A DNA stretch of 64,000 bases from Novosphingobium clariflavum (GCF_026420865.1 NZ_JAPCWC010000001.1:434001-498000); one strand, 5' to 3'; positions 51,422 to 61,087 are shown, numbered from the stretch's first letter. The notes: generated by a model not told the origin, from the sequence alone. Numbers and translations: made by a program.

Positions 51422-52273
51422 ATGGCGACTGTGCAAGATACGATTCTGATCCGTGAAATGACCCCTGACGACATCAACGGGGCCGTCGAACTTTCCTATG
51501 AGCAGGAATGGCCGCACCGGCAGGAGGACTGGGAAGCCTACCTTTCGCTCGGCGAAGGCGTGGTGGCCGAATGCGAGGGCCGCATCGTCGGCACGACGAT
51601 GGCCTGGCGCTATGCGCCGACTTACGCGACGCTGGGCATGGTGATCGTCGCCAACGCCTTTCAGGGCAAGGGGCTTGGCCGCCAGCTGATGGAGGCCATG
51701 CTGGGACGGCTCGAAGGCTGCTCGGTCCTGCTCAACGCCACCGAAGCGGGCATGCCGCTCTATGCCAAGCTCGGCTTCGAGAAGATCGGCACGATCCACC
51801 AGCATCAGGGCACCGCGCCGATGGTGCCGCTGGCCCAGCTTCGCCCCGGCGAGCGTGTTCGCCCGCTCGGCAGTGCGGACAGCGAACTCGCCGACCTTTA
51901 CGACCGCGCCTGCGGCATGGGCCGGGGCAAGCTGTTCGAAAGCCTTGGCCGCACCGGCAGCGCCGTGGTGCTGGCGCAGGACCATGTACCCGTGGGCTTT
52001 GCCAACATGCGCCGCTTCGGACGCGGCTGGTCGGTCGGCCCGGTTGTCGCCCCCGACCTGATCGGCGCCAAGGCGCTCGCCAGCCACTGGATCGGCGCTT
52101 ACGCAGGCTCGTTCTGCCGCCTCGACGTACCCGCCCTGGGCGGGTTCTCCGAATGGCTGACCGAACTGGGACTGCCCAAGGTCGGCGAGGTCCACACGAT
52201 GGTGCGCGGCACCGCCCCGGTGGTGGACGATCATTGCCGCCTGTTCGGCCTCGTCTCACAGGCGCTCGGCTGA
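51422..52273 (+). CDS. GNAT-family N-acetyltransferase
   Basis: 283 aa from ATG 51422; the longer ORF runs through the hairpin cluster and is not the gene. The acetyl-CoA motif VIVANAFQGKGLGRQLMEA and PLYAKLGFEKIG are clear in the N-terminal half. The C-terminal half (about residues 145-283) resembles a second, DUF1248-like GNAT fold. It probably acetylates an amine intermediate or detoxifies one in the island. It overlaps the next dehydrogenase gene by one base (TGATG). Confidence 0.9.
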   Translation: MATVQDTILIREMTPDDINGAVELSYEQEWPHRQEDWEAYLSLGEGVVAECEGRIVGTTMAWRYAPTYATLGMVIVANAFQGKGLGRQLMEAMLGRLEGCSVLLNATEAGMPLYAKLGFEKIGTIHQHQGTAPMVPLAQLRPGERVRPLGSADSELADLYDRACGMGRGKLFESLGRTGSAVVLAQDHVPVGFANMRRFGRGWSVGPVVAPDLIGAKALASHWIGAYAGSFCRLDVPALGGFSEWLTELGLPKVGEVHTMVRGTAPVVDDHCRLFGLVSQALG

Positions 52274-53739
52274 TGGCGACGCTCACTCCCCTGCTCCGCC
52301 TCGATGATCCCTCGCTGCTGCGCGAAGCCGCCCTCGTCGGCGGCGAATGGCTCGCCGGTGATGCGATGGCCGTGATCGATCCCGCCAGCGGCGAGACCAT
52401 CGGCGCCGTGCCCGATTGCACGGCCGCCGAGACCCAGGCCGCCATCGCCGCCGCCGAGGCCGCATGGCCCGCCTGGCGCGCCCGCACCGCGCATGACCGC
52501 GCGAAGCTGCTCGAAGCCTGGCACGCCCTGGTCCTTGCCCATGCCGAGGATCTGGCGCGGATCATGACCGCCGAACAGGGCAAGCCGCTGGCCGAAGCGC
52601 GCGGCGAGATTGCCTATGCCGCCAGCTTCATCAAGTGGTTCGCCGAGGAAGGCCGCCGCGTCGGCGCACGCAATGTCGCCAGCCCGGAAACCAGCCGCCG
52701 CGTGCTGGTCTTCGTGGAACCCGTCGGCGTCAGCGCCGCGATCACGCCGTGGAACTTCCCCGCCGCGATGATCACCCGCAAGTGCGCGCCGGCCCTTGCG
52801 GCGGGCTGCCCGGTGGTCATCAAGCCGTCCGACCTCACCCCCTTCACCGCACTGGCGCTGGCGGACCTCGCCCTGCGCGCAGGCATTCCCGCGGGCGTCG
52901 TCAATGTCGTCACCGGCCGCCCCGAGGCGATCGGCAAGGCCATCTGCGCCAGCCCCGCGGTGCGCAAGCTCTCCTTCACCGGCTCCACCCGCGTGGGCTC
53001 GCTGCTGATGAGCCAGTGCGCGGGCACGGTGAAGCGCCTCAGCTTCGAACTGGGCGGCAACGCGCCGCTGATCGTGTTCGAGGACGCCGATCTCGACCTT
53101 GCCGTGCGGGCGACGATGGCCAGCAAGTTCCGCAATGCCGGGCAGACCTGCGTCTGCGCCAACCGCGTGCTGGTCCACGACGCCGTCTATGACGAATTCG
53201 CCCGGAGACTGAGCGAGGCGGTCTCCGCACTCCATGTCGCACCCGGCTTCGACCCCGCATCGACCGTCGGCCCGCTGATCAACGCCGCTGCCGTGACCAA
53301 GGTCGAGCGCCATCTCGACGATGCCCTGTCGCGCGGCGGCAAGGTGATCGCGCGGGGTTCGGGCCGCGAGGACGGCAATTTCGTGCGCCCGGTGGTCTTG
53401 ACCGAGGCCGAGACCGGCATGGCGCTCGCCACCGAGGAAACCTTCGGGCCGATCGCCCCGCTGTTCCGCTTCGCCGCCGAGGACGAGGCGCTGCGCATGG
53501 CCAACGACACGCCCTACGGCCTTGCCAGCTACTTCTTCACCCGCGACCTCGCCCGTGCCTTCCGCGTGGCCGAGGGGCTGGAGGCGGGGATGATCGCGCT
53601 CAACACCGGCTCGATCGCCATGGAAATGGCCCCGTTCGGCGGCATCAAGCAGTCGGGCCTCGGCCGCGAAGGCGGTCAGGTGGGCATCGAGGAATATCTC
53701 GAGACCAAGGCCTTCCACATCGGCGGCCTCGAAGGCTGA
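52273..53739 (+). CDS. NAD(P)-dependent aldehyde dehydrogenase, succinate-semialdehyde type
   Basis: 488 aa from ATG 52273. WNFPAAMITRKCAPALAAG for cofactor, catalytic Glu in FELGGNAPLI and Cys293 in GQTCVCANR. Similarity in layout is to GabD (SSADH). In the island it could oxidise succinate semialdehyde, or a related amino-aldehyde, released by the class III aminotransferase or amine oxidase. It is coupled to the GNAT gene and 33 bp upstream of the tartrate-dehydrogenase-type gene. Confidence 0.92.
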   Translation: MATLTPLLRLDDPSLLREAALVGGEWLAGDAMAVIDPASGETIGAVPDCTAAETQAAIAAAEAAWPAWRARTAHDRAKLLEAWHALVLAHAEDLARIMTAEQGKPLAEARGEIAYAASFIKWFAEEGRRVGARNVASPETSRRVLVFVEPVGVSAAITPWNFPAAMITRKCAPALAAGCPVVIKPSDLTPFTALALADLALRAGIPAGVVNVVTGRPEAIGKAICASPAVRKLSFTGSTRVGSLLMSQCAGTVKRLSFELGGNAPLIVFEDADLDLAVRATMASKFRNAGQTCVCANRVLVHDAVYDEFARRLSEAVSALHVAPGFDPASTVGPLINAAAVTKVERHLDDALSRGGKVIARGSGREDGNFVRPVVLTEAETGMALATEETFGPIAPLFRFAAEDEALRMANDTPYGLASYFFTRDLARAFRVAEGLEAGMIALNTGSIAMEMAPFGGIKQSGLGREGGQVGIEEYLETKAFHIGGLEG

Positions 53740-53772
53740 CCGAAAGCAATTCCTGATACGAAAGGTTCTCCC

Positions 53773-54846
53773 GTGAACGCCAGCCGCCGCTATTCGATTG
53801 CCGTCATCCCCGGAGACGGCATCGGCAAGGAAGTCATGCCCGAAGGCGTGCGCGTGCTGGAAGCGGCCGCGCGCCGTTTCGGCTTTGCGCTCGACCTGCA
53901 GTGGCACGACTTTGCCTCCTGCGACTATTACCTCAAGCACGGCGAGATGATGCCGCAGGACTGGAAGGCGCGGATCGGCAAGGTCGATGCGCTGTTCTTC
54001 GGCGCGGTGGGCTGGCCCGATACGGTGCCGGACCATGTCTCGCTCTGGGGATCGCTGCTGCAATTCCGCCGCGAGTACGACCAGTACGTCAACTTGCGCC
54101 CGGTGCGCCTGATGCCCGGCGTGCCCTGCCCGCTGGCGGGCCGCAAGCCCGGTGACATCGACTTCTGGGTCGTGCGCGAGAACACCGAGGGCGAATACAG
54201 CGCGGTCGGCGGCCACATGTTCCCCGGCACCGAGCGCGAGATCGTGATGCAGGAGACGGTCATGACCCGCTTCGGCGTCGACCGCGTGCTGCGCTATGCC
54301 TTCGATCTTGCCAGCAAGCGCGAACGCGGCCACCTGACCAGCGCCACCAAGTCCAACGGCATCGCCATCACCATGCCGTTCTGGGACCAGCGCGTGGAAG
54401 CCATCGCCGCCGAATTTCCCGGCGTCACCCACGACAAGTACCATATCGACATCCTGACCGCGCAGTTCGTGCTGAACCCGCAGCGTTTCGACGTGGTGGT
54501 CGCCTCCAACCTCTTCGGCGACATTCTCAGCGACCTTGGCCCGGCCTGCACCGGCACCATCGGCGTCGCCCCGTCGGGCAACATAAATCCCGATGGCACC
54601 CACCCCTCGCTGTTCGAGCCGGTCCACGGCTCCGCGCCCGACATCGCGGGCAAGGGCATCGCCAATCCGGTCGGCCAGATCTGGTCGGCGGCGATGATGC
54701 TGGAGCACCTTGGCGAAGCAGAAGCTGCCGCCGCGATCATGGCCGCCATCGAGGCCGTGCTGTCCACCCCGGCAGGCCGCACGGGAGACCTCGGCGGCAG
54801 CGCCAATACGCGCGATTGCGGCAAGGCAATCGCCGAATCCATCTGA
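53773..54846 (+). CDS. Tartrate/D-malate dehydrogenase-type enzyme
   Basis: 357 aa from GTG 53773, preceded by AAAGG. Isopropylmalate/isocitrate-type fold: VIPGDGIGKEVMPEG, WVVRENTEGEYSAVGG, NLFGDILSDLGP and GIANPVGQIWSAA. Closest family traits are TtuC/DmlA-type tartrate or D-malate dehydrogenase (decarboxylating). It would feed a hydroxy-dicarboxylate into central metabolism. It lies between the SSADH-type gene and the aminotransferase. The specificity is uncertain. Confidence 0.9.
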   Translation: MNASRRYSIAVIPGDGIGKEVMPEGVRVLEAAARRFGFALDLQWHDFASCDYYLKHGEMMPQDWKARIGKVDALFFGAVGWPDTVPDHVSLWGSLLQFRREYDQYVNLRPVRLMPGVPCPLAGRKPGDIDFWVVRENTEGEYSAVGGHMFPGTEREIVMQETVMTRFGVDRVLRYAFDLASKRERGHLTSATKSNGIAITMPFWDQRVEAIAAEFPGVTHDKYHIDILTAQFVLNPQRFDVVVASNLFGDILSDLGPACTGTIGVAPSGNINPDGTHPSLFEPVHGSAPDIAGKGIANPVGQIWSAAMMLEHLGEAEAAAAIMAAIEAVLSTPAGRTGDLGGSANTRDCGKAIAESI

Positions 54847-54851
54847 CTTTT

Positions 54852-54878
54852 GCAGTGCGGCATTAAATGCCGCACTGC
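54852..54878 (+). terminator. Hairpin after tartrate-dehydrogenase-type gene
   Basis: GCAGTGCGGCATT (54852-54864) pairs with AATGCCGCACTGC (54866-54878), 5 bp after the stop. No clear T-run, so it may attenuate or end the message. Confidence 0.55.
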
Positions 54879-54957
54879 CCCCTCCAAATGGTGCGCAGAA
54901 CGCCGCAAGACCCCGGTTTCAGCGCAACAGACCGATCCTGCGGCATAATCTGTGCCC

Positions 54958-56373
54958 ATGACTGAAGCGCACGATCCCCGGTTCGCCCGATCCCACAACC
55001 AGGCCCTGCTGGAGCTAGACCGCCGGCACCTGATCCACCCGGTCACCTCATTCCGAGGGCACGAGCGCCACGGCGCCCGCATCCTCGAATCCGGCGAGGG
55101 CATGTGGCTCACCGACATCGACGGCCGCCGCGTGATCGATGCCTTCGCGGGGCTGTGGTGCGTGAACGTCGGCTACGGGCAGGAAAGCATCGTCGAAGTC
55201 GCCGCCGAGCAGATGCGCCGCCTGCCCTATGCCACCGGCTACTTCCACTTCGGAAGCGAGCCGGCGATCCGCCTGGCGCACGAACTGACCCAGCTTGCCC
55301 CCGAGGGCCTTGGCCATGTCTTCTTCACGCTGGGCGGATCGGACGCCGTCGACAGCGCGGTCCGCTATATCGTCCATTACTTCAACGCCATCGGCAAACC
55401 GGAAAAGAAGCAGTTCATCGCGCTCGACTGGGGCTATCACGGCTCCAGCTCGACCGGCGCGGGCCTGACCGCGCTCGCCAACTTCCATCGCGGCTTCGAC
55501 CTGCCGCGCCCCTGGCAGCACCACATCGCCTCGCCCTATCCCTACCGCCACCCCGAAGGCCATGACGATGCCGCCGTGATCGCCTCCAGCGTCGCGGCGC
55601 TGAAAGCCAAGGTGGAAGAGATCGGCGCCGACAAGGTCGCCGCCTTCTGCTGCGAACCGATCCAGGGTTCCGGCGGCGTGATCGTGCCGCCCAAGGGCTG
55701 GCTGAAGGCGCTGCGCACGGCCTGCGACGAACTCGGCATCCTGATGCTGGTGGACGAGGTCATCACCGGCTTCGGCCGCACCGGGCCGATGTTCGCCTGC
55801 GAGGCCGAAGGCGTGACCCCCGATTTCATGACGCTCGCCAAGGGCCTCACCTCCGGCTACGCGCCGATGGGCGCGGTGATGATGGCGAACCACGTCTACG
55901 ACGCGATTGCCGATGCCGCCCCCGAGGCGCTGCCGATCGGGCACGGTTTCACCTACTCCGGCCACCCGGTCAGCGCCGCCATCGCCCTGGAAGTGCTCAG
56001 GCTCTATCAGGAAGGCGGCCTGCTCTCGAACGGCGAGCGGGTGGGCATTCGTTTCGCGCAGCACCTCGAACGGCTGCGGGCTCATCCCTTGGTTGGAGAC
56101 ACGCGCGGGCGCGGCCTGCTCGGCGCGATCGAACTGGTCAGCAACAAGGGCACGAAAGCGGGCTTTTCGGCCGACCTCGACGTGGGCGGCCGGCTTTCCG
56201 CGCTCACCTGGGAGAAGGGCGTGATCGTGCGCTGCTTCGGAAATGCGGTGATAGGTTTCGCGCCGGCCCTGTGCTGCAACGACAGCGAGATGGACATGAT
56301 CTTCGAACGCGTGGAAGGTGCTCTGGACGCGCTGCTAGAGATGCCGGACATCCGCAGCGCGCTGAGAAGCTGA
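54958..56373 (+). CDS. Class III PLP aminotransferase (putrescine/omega-amino-acid:pyruvate type)
   Basis: 471 aa from ATG 54958. Motifs GFGRTGPMF with the PLP-binding Asp in MLVDEVITG, and the PLP Lys in LAKGLTSGYAPMGAV (Lys295). The N-terminal HLIHPVTSFRGHERHG is typical of SpuC/omega-aminotransferases. It moves an amino group from a diamine or omega-amino acid to pyruvate, giving a semialdehyde for the dehydrogenase at 52273. An Lrp/AsnC regulator follows 26 bp later and may sense the amino-acid pool. Confidence 0.92.
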   Translation: MTEAHDPRFARSHNQALLELDRRHLIHPVTSFRGHERHGARILESGEGMWLTDIDGRRVIDAFAGLWCVNVGYGQESIVEVAAEQMRRLPYATGYFHFGSEPAIRLAHELTQLAPEGLGHVFFTLGGSDAVDSAVRYIVHYFNAIGKPEKKQFIALDWGYHGSSSTGAGLTALANFHRGFDLPRPWQHHIASPYPYRHPEGHDDAAVIASSVAALKAKVEEIGADKVAAFCCEPIQGSGGVIVPPKGWLKALRTACDELGILMLVDEVITGFGRTGPMFACEAEGVTPDFMTLAKGLTSGYAPMGAVMMANHVYDAIADAAPEALPIGHGFTYSGHPVSAAIALEVLRLYQEGGLLSNGERVGIRFAQHLERLRAHPLVGDTRGRGLLGAIELVSNKGTKAGFSADLDVGGRLSALTWEKGVIVRCFGNAVIGFAPALCCNDSEMDMIFERVEGALDALLEMPDIRSALRS

Positions 56374-56399
56374 GACCGGGTTGCGATAAGGAAAAACAC

Positions 56400-56888
56400 A
56401 TGGCGATAGGCCCCAAACTTGACCGGATCGACCTCAAGATCCTAGCCAAACTGCAGGAAGCGGGGCGCATCACCAACGTCGAGCTGTCGGACGCGGTCGG
56501 CCTGTCCCCCAGCCCTTGCCTCACCCGGGTCAAGCGGCTGGAGACGGCGGGCTACATCACCGGCTACGGCGCCCACATCAATCTCAACAAGCTGGGCGAA
56601 TTCCTGACGGTGTTCACCGAAGTGACCCTTGGCGAGCACCGCCGGGGAGACTTCTCCCGCTTCGAGACGCGCATCGCCAAGATCGACGAGATCGTCGAAT
56701 GCCACCTCGTCAGCGGCGGCTACGATTATCTGCTGAAGTTCGTCGCCCGCGGCGTGACCCATTACCAGTCGCTGATCGAGGAAATGCTCGAAAACGACTA
56801 CGGGATCGAGAAGTACTTCAGCTACATCGTCATCAAGTCCCCCTTCATCAAGCACCACTTCCCGATCCAGAACCTGTTCGGGGAATGA
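56400..56888 (+). CDS. Lrp/AsnC-family transcriptional regulator
   Basis: 162 aa from ATG 56400, preceded by AAGGA. N-terminal helix-turn-helix (about residues 5-55, RIDLKILAKLQEAG and VELSDAVGLSPSPCLTRVKR), then the ligand-binding RAM domain (about 70-160) with HLVSGGYDYLLKFVARGVTH. It is the last gene of the island and probably controls it in response to an amino acid. Such regulators usually bind several sites near their own operon; no specific site is identified here. Confidence 0.92.
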   Translation: MAIGPKLDRIDLKILAKLQEAGRITNVELSDAVGLSPSPCLTRVKRLETAGYITGYGAHINLNKLGEFLTVFTEVTLGEHRRGDFSRFETRIAKIDEIVECHLVSGGYDYLLKFVARGVTHYQSLIEEMLENDYGIEKYFSYIVIKSPFIKHHFPIQNLFGE

Positions 56889-56894
56889 TCCTGC

Positions 56895-56923
56895 GCGGCG
56901 GGCGCTGCCGAAGCGCCCGCCGC
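56895..56923. terminator. Hairpin between convergent Lrp and CopB-like genes
   Basis: GCGGCGGGCGCT (56895-56906) pairs with AGCGCCCGCCGC (56912-56923) around 5 bases. It separates two converging genes and is a terminator candidate. Confidence 0.65.
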
Positions 56924-57021
56924 GTTCGGAGACGGGTTGAAAGATCCCCGAACCGGCACTTGCGTCGGTGCCGCGCGGGCTTGACGAGCCTGCGATGAGT
57001 CAAGCTCAACGCAGGTTGGTA

Positions 57022-57717
57022 TCAGAAGTTGAAACCGAACCCGAAGACCAGCCGCGTCTGCCGGCCGGAATCGCCGCCCGCCCGCGCAATCCGGCGCGTG
57101 CCGCCGACCAGGCGCTGGTGGATCGCGCCGAGATAGAGCGTCGCTGCCCGGCCCAACTGCCTTCTCAGGCGCGCTGCCACCTCGATCTGGGTGACGCCTG
57201 CCGCGGTATCCTCCCGGGCGATGTCCTGCGCCGACCACGCCAGCGCCGCCCGCGGCTCGAGATAGAGGCGGGACGAGAGGTTCGCCGTGGCAACCACTTG
57301 CGCCGCGCCGGTGACGTCGCCGCGCTGCGAGACCCAGGCATAGTGTTCCGCGCTCAGCCAGCTTGCGAACGTATGCTCGACCCCGAAGCTCATATGGCTG
57401 AGATCGCTGCCGGCGCGAAATTCATGCCGCACGCCGACCAGCAGGTTCGTCGCCGAGGTCACGCTGTTCGAATAGAGCAGTTGTCCGCCCACTTCGTCGA
57501 GATCGACGTCGGCCACCGCACCGCCTTCCAGCTTGAACACCGCGCGCTGCCTGGCATCGCCGAAATTGGTGGTGGTGTCGAAGACGATCTCGTCATCGCC
57601 TCGCCCGACCCGGGCCTCGAACAGATCGACTTGTCCGGTCACCTGACTTTGCGCCTGCGCCGGTGCAGGCCACCCGAGCAGCAGCGGCAAAAGGGCAGGA
57701 AGGCAGGCATTGCGCAT
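57022..57717 (-). CDS. CopB-like copper resistance outer-membrane protein (short form)
   Basis: 231 aa with a signal peptide (LPALLPLLLGWPAPAQAQ). The beta-barrel resembles the CopB (copper resistance protein B) family: FDTTTNFGDARQRAVFKLEG, LEPRAALAWSAQD and IEVAARLRRQLGRAATLYLG. It lacks the long His/Met-rich N-terminal region of typical CopB, so it may be a porin-like relative instead. No copA is nearby. It converges with the Lrp gene. Confidence 0.75.
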   Translation of the reverse strand: MRNACLPALLPLLLGWPAPAQAQSQVTGQVDLFEARVGRGDDEIVFDTTTNFGDARQRAVFKLEGGAVADVDLDEVGGQLLYSNSVTSATNLLVGVRHEFRAGSDLSHMSFGVEHTFASWLSAEHYAWVSQRGDVTGAAQVVATANLSSRLYLEPRAALAWSAQDIAREDTAAGVTQIEVAARLRRQLGRAATLYLGAIHQRLVGGTRRIARAGGDSGRQTRLVFGFGFNF

Positions 57718-57859
57718 GCCCGCACGCTAGCGGCGGCGGCGCGGGAAATGCTGCGCTTTTGGCCGCCTTCGCCCCCTGTCGATGCCGAAGGACGGCCCTC
57801 ATCCGGCAGGCCGTCGCGAACCGGCGCCGCGCACGGCAGAGCGCCTGCCGAGAACGACA

Positions 57860-57890
57860 TAGGCCCGCCTCCTGCTTGGAGGCGGGCCTA
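57860..57890. terminator. Hairpin downstream of large TonB receptor
   Basis: TAGGCCCGCCTCC (57860-57872) pairs with GGAGGCGGGCCTA (57878-57890), loop TGCTT, 18 bp past the receptor's stop. No T-run, so strength uncertain. Confidence 0.6.
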
Positions 57891-57907
57891 TGCCGGACGT
57901 AGGAAGA

Positions 57908-60900
57908 TCAGAGCTTGGCCTGAACACCCACGAACATGCGCTGGCCGGGGTAGTACAGCTCCACCGGCATGTCCTTGTTGATGAAGGTCTTCGAATATTC
58001 CTTGGTGATGTTCTGCATCTCGAAGAACACGTCGAAGTGGTACTTCGGGAAGCGTAGGGTAATCTTGCCGTCGAGGTAACCTTCGCCCTTGCGATAGATC
58101 GGGTTGTTGCCGTTGTTGGAATCCGATGCGTTATCCAGCCACTTCGAGCGGTAGTTGTAGCTGAGGCGGAAGTTCAGCCAGTCCTTGTCGTAGAAGAAGC
58201 TGGCGTTGTAGGTGTACTTCGAAAGGCCGGGATACTGCTTCAGTTCCGCACCGGTCGCGGCGTTGGTCAGGTTGGTGCGGATGGCGCGGGCATAGGTGAA
58301 GTTGCCGCTTGCACCAAAACCGTCGAACGGCTTGGGAAGGAAGGTGAAGACCGTCTGCGCGCTCCCCTCGATACCGTCCAGCAGTGCACCGTAACCGTTG
58401 ACCGGCTGACGGACGGTATAGGTGATGCCGTCGTGGAAAAGGTCCACGCCGCTGCGCGTCACGTTGCGGATGACGTAGCTCGATTCGTACTTCTTGTAGT
58501 AGCCCAGGCTCAGCATCGTATCCGGGTTGGGATACCAGGCCAGATTCACTTCCCACTGGTCGGCACGGTAGGGCTTGAGATCGGGGTTGCCTGCGGTGCA
58601 GGTGTCGTCGGCAGTGGCGATGGTCTGGTCATCGAGGCAGTTGATGTTGGGAACCAGATCGACCGGCAGCGGCCGCGCGAGATTCTTCGCATAGTTGGCG
58701 CGCAGGAACAGGTTGCGCTGGAGTTCGAGGTTGGCGTTGAACGCGGGAAGGATGTCGGTGTAGCTGTTCGAAAGCTGCGCCACCTGCGCGGCAAGCACCA
58801 CGGTTTCGGTGCCGCCGGTGGCGGTCGTGCGGGTGACGCGGCTGACGTTGGTGCCGACCCCGGTATCCTTGGTATGGGTCCAGCGGATGCCGCCGTTGCC
58901 GGTCAGGTGCATGCCCAGGAACTCGGTGTCGATGTCGAGCATCGCGTAGCCCGCCAGCACCGTCTCGTTGATCTTGGCGCTGGGGACCTGCGGATAGCCG
59001 TCGGCAAAACGCACCAGATCGTGATCGAAGCCGGACAGGTCATAGATCTGCGAGAGAACTTCGGAATCGAAGTTGGGGTAGGCCAGACGGCTCGGAATGC
59101 CCGAAGGCGCCCCCTTGAGCCCGGTGTAAAGCGGCGCGCCGCCGGTAACCCCGCCCAGCGACGAGATCAGCGAGGCATACTGCGCGGGCGTGATGTAATA
59201 AGTGTTGCCATTGCGCGGAACGGTGGGATTGGCCTGGATCTGCGTCGTGTAGGAGACGTTCGCGCTGGACTGGTACTTCATCGTCGTGGGATCGAGCAGG
59301 ATCGAACCGCCGCCCGCGTAGTTCAGGAACTTCTGACGGCGCGCCTGGGCACCGAACTCGATCTTGCTGACGATCGGGTGGTCGATTTCCCAGTCCGCGT
59401 CGAACTTCAACTGATCTTCGGTATTGTTATACTCGGCAGGACGGTATTGCACGGTCGGACCATAGATCGGCAGGACCTGGCCATTCGCACCGGTGCGGGT
59501 GGCATCGGCATAGACGTTGGGATCGGCCGGATCGAAGTTCGACGGGAACTGGAAGACCGGGATGCCCTGCGAATTGTTGCGGTCGATCACGATACCCGAG
59601 ACGCTGGTGCCCAGCGAGATCAGGTTGGTCTGCGAATCCGTATGCGCCTTGGCATGCGATCCCATGAAGTCGATCTGCAGGCGGTCCAGCTCCCAGCGTA
59701 ATCCGCCGGAGAAGTACTTGGATTCCTGATCGTAGCTGAAGTCGCGCCGCTGCACGCCGACGATGTTGGCGGCGCCGTTCCAGTTGGGCGTGGTGGCCGA
59801 ACCGATGTTGACGGCGTTGAGCGCCGTGGTCAGGCTGGTGACGACATGGTTCTCGTTGACCGTCGACGTGCCCAGCGTGACGCGCGGACGCGAGGTGCCG
59901 CCGCCCGCTCCGGCCGCCAGCGCCGGATCGAGGTTGAAGCGCTGGATCGCGGTGAGATCGACCGAATAGTTGACGTCCTGAAGCCGCTGGTTGCGCTTGT
60001 TCACCTGCGCGCTGGCATAAGCGCGCAAGTTCGGCGCCACCTGGTATTGCAAGGTGAGATCGCCCGAGAAACGCTTGTCGTCGCGCACGAGGCTGCGATA
60101 GCGCGGCACGCGCGGCGCCCAGTCGAAGAACTGGGTCTCGCAGGCCAGGCGATTGGCGGTGGCCTTCGCCACGCTCGCCCCGCTGACGCCCGCACAGCTT
60201 TCGTACGTGTTGTAGTTCGCATAGAGCGGGTCGGCGACGGTCTTTTCGGTCGAATGGTCGAAATCGGCCAGGCGCGCCCAGTTGGTATTGCTGATGTAGT
60301 CCTGACGGGTGTTCACGTCGCTGTAAGTGCCGGTGAACATGACGCCGAGGCCGTCGATCAGGAACTTCGGCGTGCCCGCAAAGAACGAGACGCGCGGGCG
60401 CCAGGTCTCGGTGGTGTCGAGATGCTGGCCGGACAGGGTCGCCGACAGCAGCGGCTTCATCAGGTCCAGCGGCTTGCGGGTCTGGACTCGCACGGTGCCG
60501 CCGATGCCGCCCTCGGTCAGATCGACCGCATAGCCCTTGTAGACGTCGATGGACTTGACCAGTTCGCTCGCCAGTTCGCGGAAGTCGCCGGCACGCTCGC
60601 CCAGCGCGCTGACCTGGCTGACGCCGTTGATTTCCACGCGATTGAGGTCGGGTTCGACGCCGCGGATGGAGACCTTGACGCCTTCACCGAAGTCGCGGCT
60701 GAGCTGTACGCCGGTGATGCGTGCCAGTGAATCGCCGATGTTCTTGTCGGGGAAGCTGGCGATGTCGTCGGCGACGATGGAGTCGACGATCGTCGAGGCG
60801 TCCTTCTTGCGGTTGATCGCCGATTGCAACGAGGCGCGGGTACCGACCACGACGATGTCGTTGGCCGTGGTGATGGCGCGTTCGACGGTCCTGCGGTCGG

Positions 60901-61087
60901 GCGCACCGGCGGTGTCGTCCGCAGCCTGGCTTCCGGCGGCCGGATCTGCCTCATTAGTCTGAGCAATGGCGGGCATCGAGACGATCATCGCAGCGGCAAG
61001 TGCCAGGCCCGAGGCACTGCGCCGGACATGCGACGATAACCGCTTTACTTGAAAATCAGGCGCAATTTCAGTGCTATGCGAAAGCAT
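57908..61087 (-). CDS. Large TonB-dependent receptor (Xanthomonas/Caulobacter type)
   Basis: 1059 aa from ATG 61087; AGGGG lies seven bases upstream. The N-terminal extension of about 25 residues precedes the signal-like segment LALAAAMIVSMPAIAQ. TonB box-like NDIVVVGTRASLQSA and plug (PDKNIGDSLARITGVQLSRD and VSIRGVEPDLNRVEINGVSQ) follow. The barrel ends RMFVGVQAKL. This layout is common in the large TonB receptors for polysaccharides or other bulky ligands. It lies upstream (in orientation) of the ROK regulator-receptor pair; the ligand is unknown. Confidence 0.92.
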   Translation of the reverse strand: MLSHSTEIAPDFQVKRLSSHVRRSASGLALAAAMIVSMPAIAQTNEADPAAGSQAADDTAGAPDRRTVERAITTANDIVVVGTRASLQSAINRKKDASTIVDSIVADDIASFPDKNIGDSLARITGVQLSRDFGEGVKVSIRGVEPDLNRVEINGVSQVSALGERAGDFRELASELVKSIDVYKGYAVDLTEGGIGGTVRVQTRKPLDLMKPLLSATLSGQHLDTTETWRPRVSFFAGTPKFLIDGLGVMFTGTYSDVNTRQDYISNTNWARLADFDHSTEKTVADPLYANYNTYESCAGVSGASVAKATANRLACETQFFDWAPRVPRYRSLVRDDKRFSGDLTLQYQVAPNLRAYASAQVNKRNQRLQDVNYSVDLTAIQRFNLDPALAAGAGGGTSRPRVTLGTSTVNENHVVTSLTTALNAVNIGSATTPNWNGAANIVGVQRRDFSYDQESKYFSGGLRWELDRLQIDFMGSHAKAHTDSQTNLISLGTSVSGIVIDRNNSQGIPVFQFPSNFDPADPNVYADATRTGANGQVLPIYGPTVQYRPAEYNNTEDQLKFDADWEIDHPIVSKIEFGAQARRQKFLNYAGGGSILLDPTTMKYQSSANVSYTTQIQANPTVPRNGNTYYITPAQYASLISSLGGVTGGAPLYTGLKGAPSGIPSRLAYPNFDSEVLSQIYDLSGFDHDLVRFADGYPQVPSAKINETVLAGYAMLDIDTEFLGMHLTGNGGIRWTHTKDTGVGTNVSRVTRTTATGGTETVVLAAQVAQLSNSYTDILPAFNANLELQRNLFLRANYAKNLARPLPVDLVPNINCLDDQTIATADDTCTAGNPDLKPYRADQWEVNLAWYPNPDTMLSLGYYKKYESSYVIRNVTRSGVDLFHDGITYTVRQPVNGYGALLDGIEGSAQTVFTFLPKPFDGFGASGNFTYARAIRTNLTNAATGAELKQYPGLSKYTYNASFFYDKDWLNFRLSYNYRSKWLDNASDSNNGNNPIYRKGEGYLDGKITLRFPKYHFDVFFEMQNITKEYSKTFINKDMPVELYYPGQRMFVGVQAKL

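Noticed and set aside
37530-56888. Known ectoine-degradation cluster
   Set aside because: M20, aminotransferase, aldehyde dehydrogenase and Lrp components are shared, but the M24 ectoine hydrolase and EutC-type enzymes are not visible.
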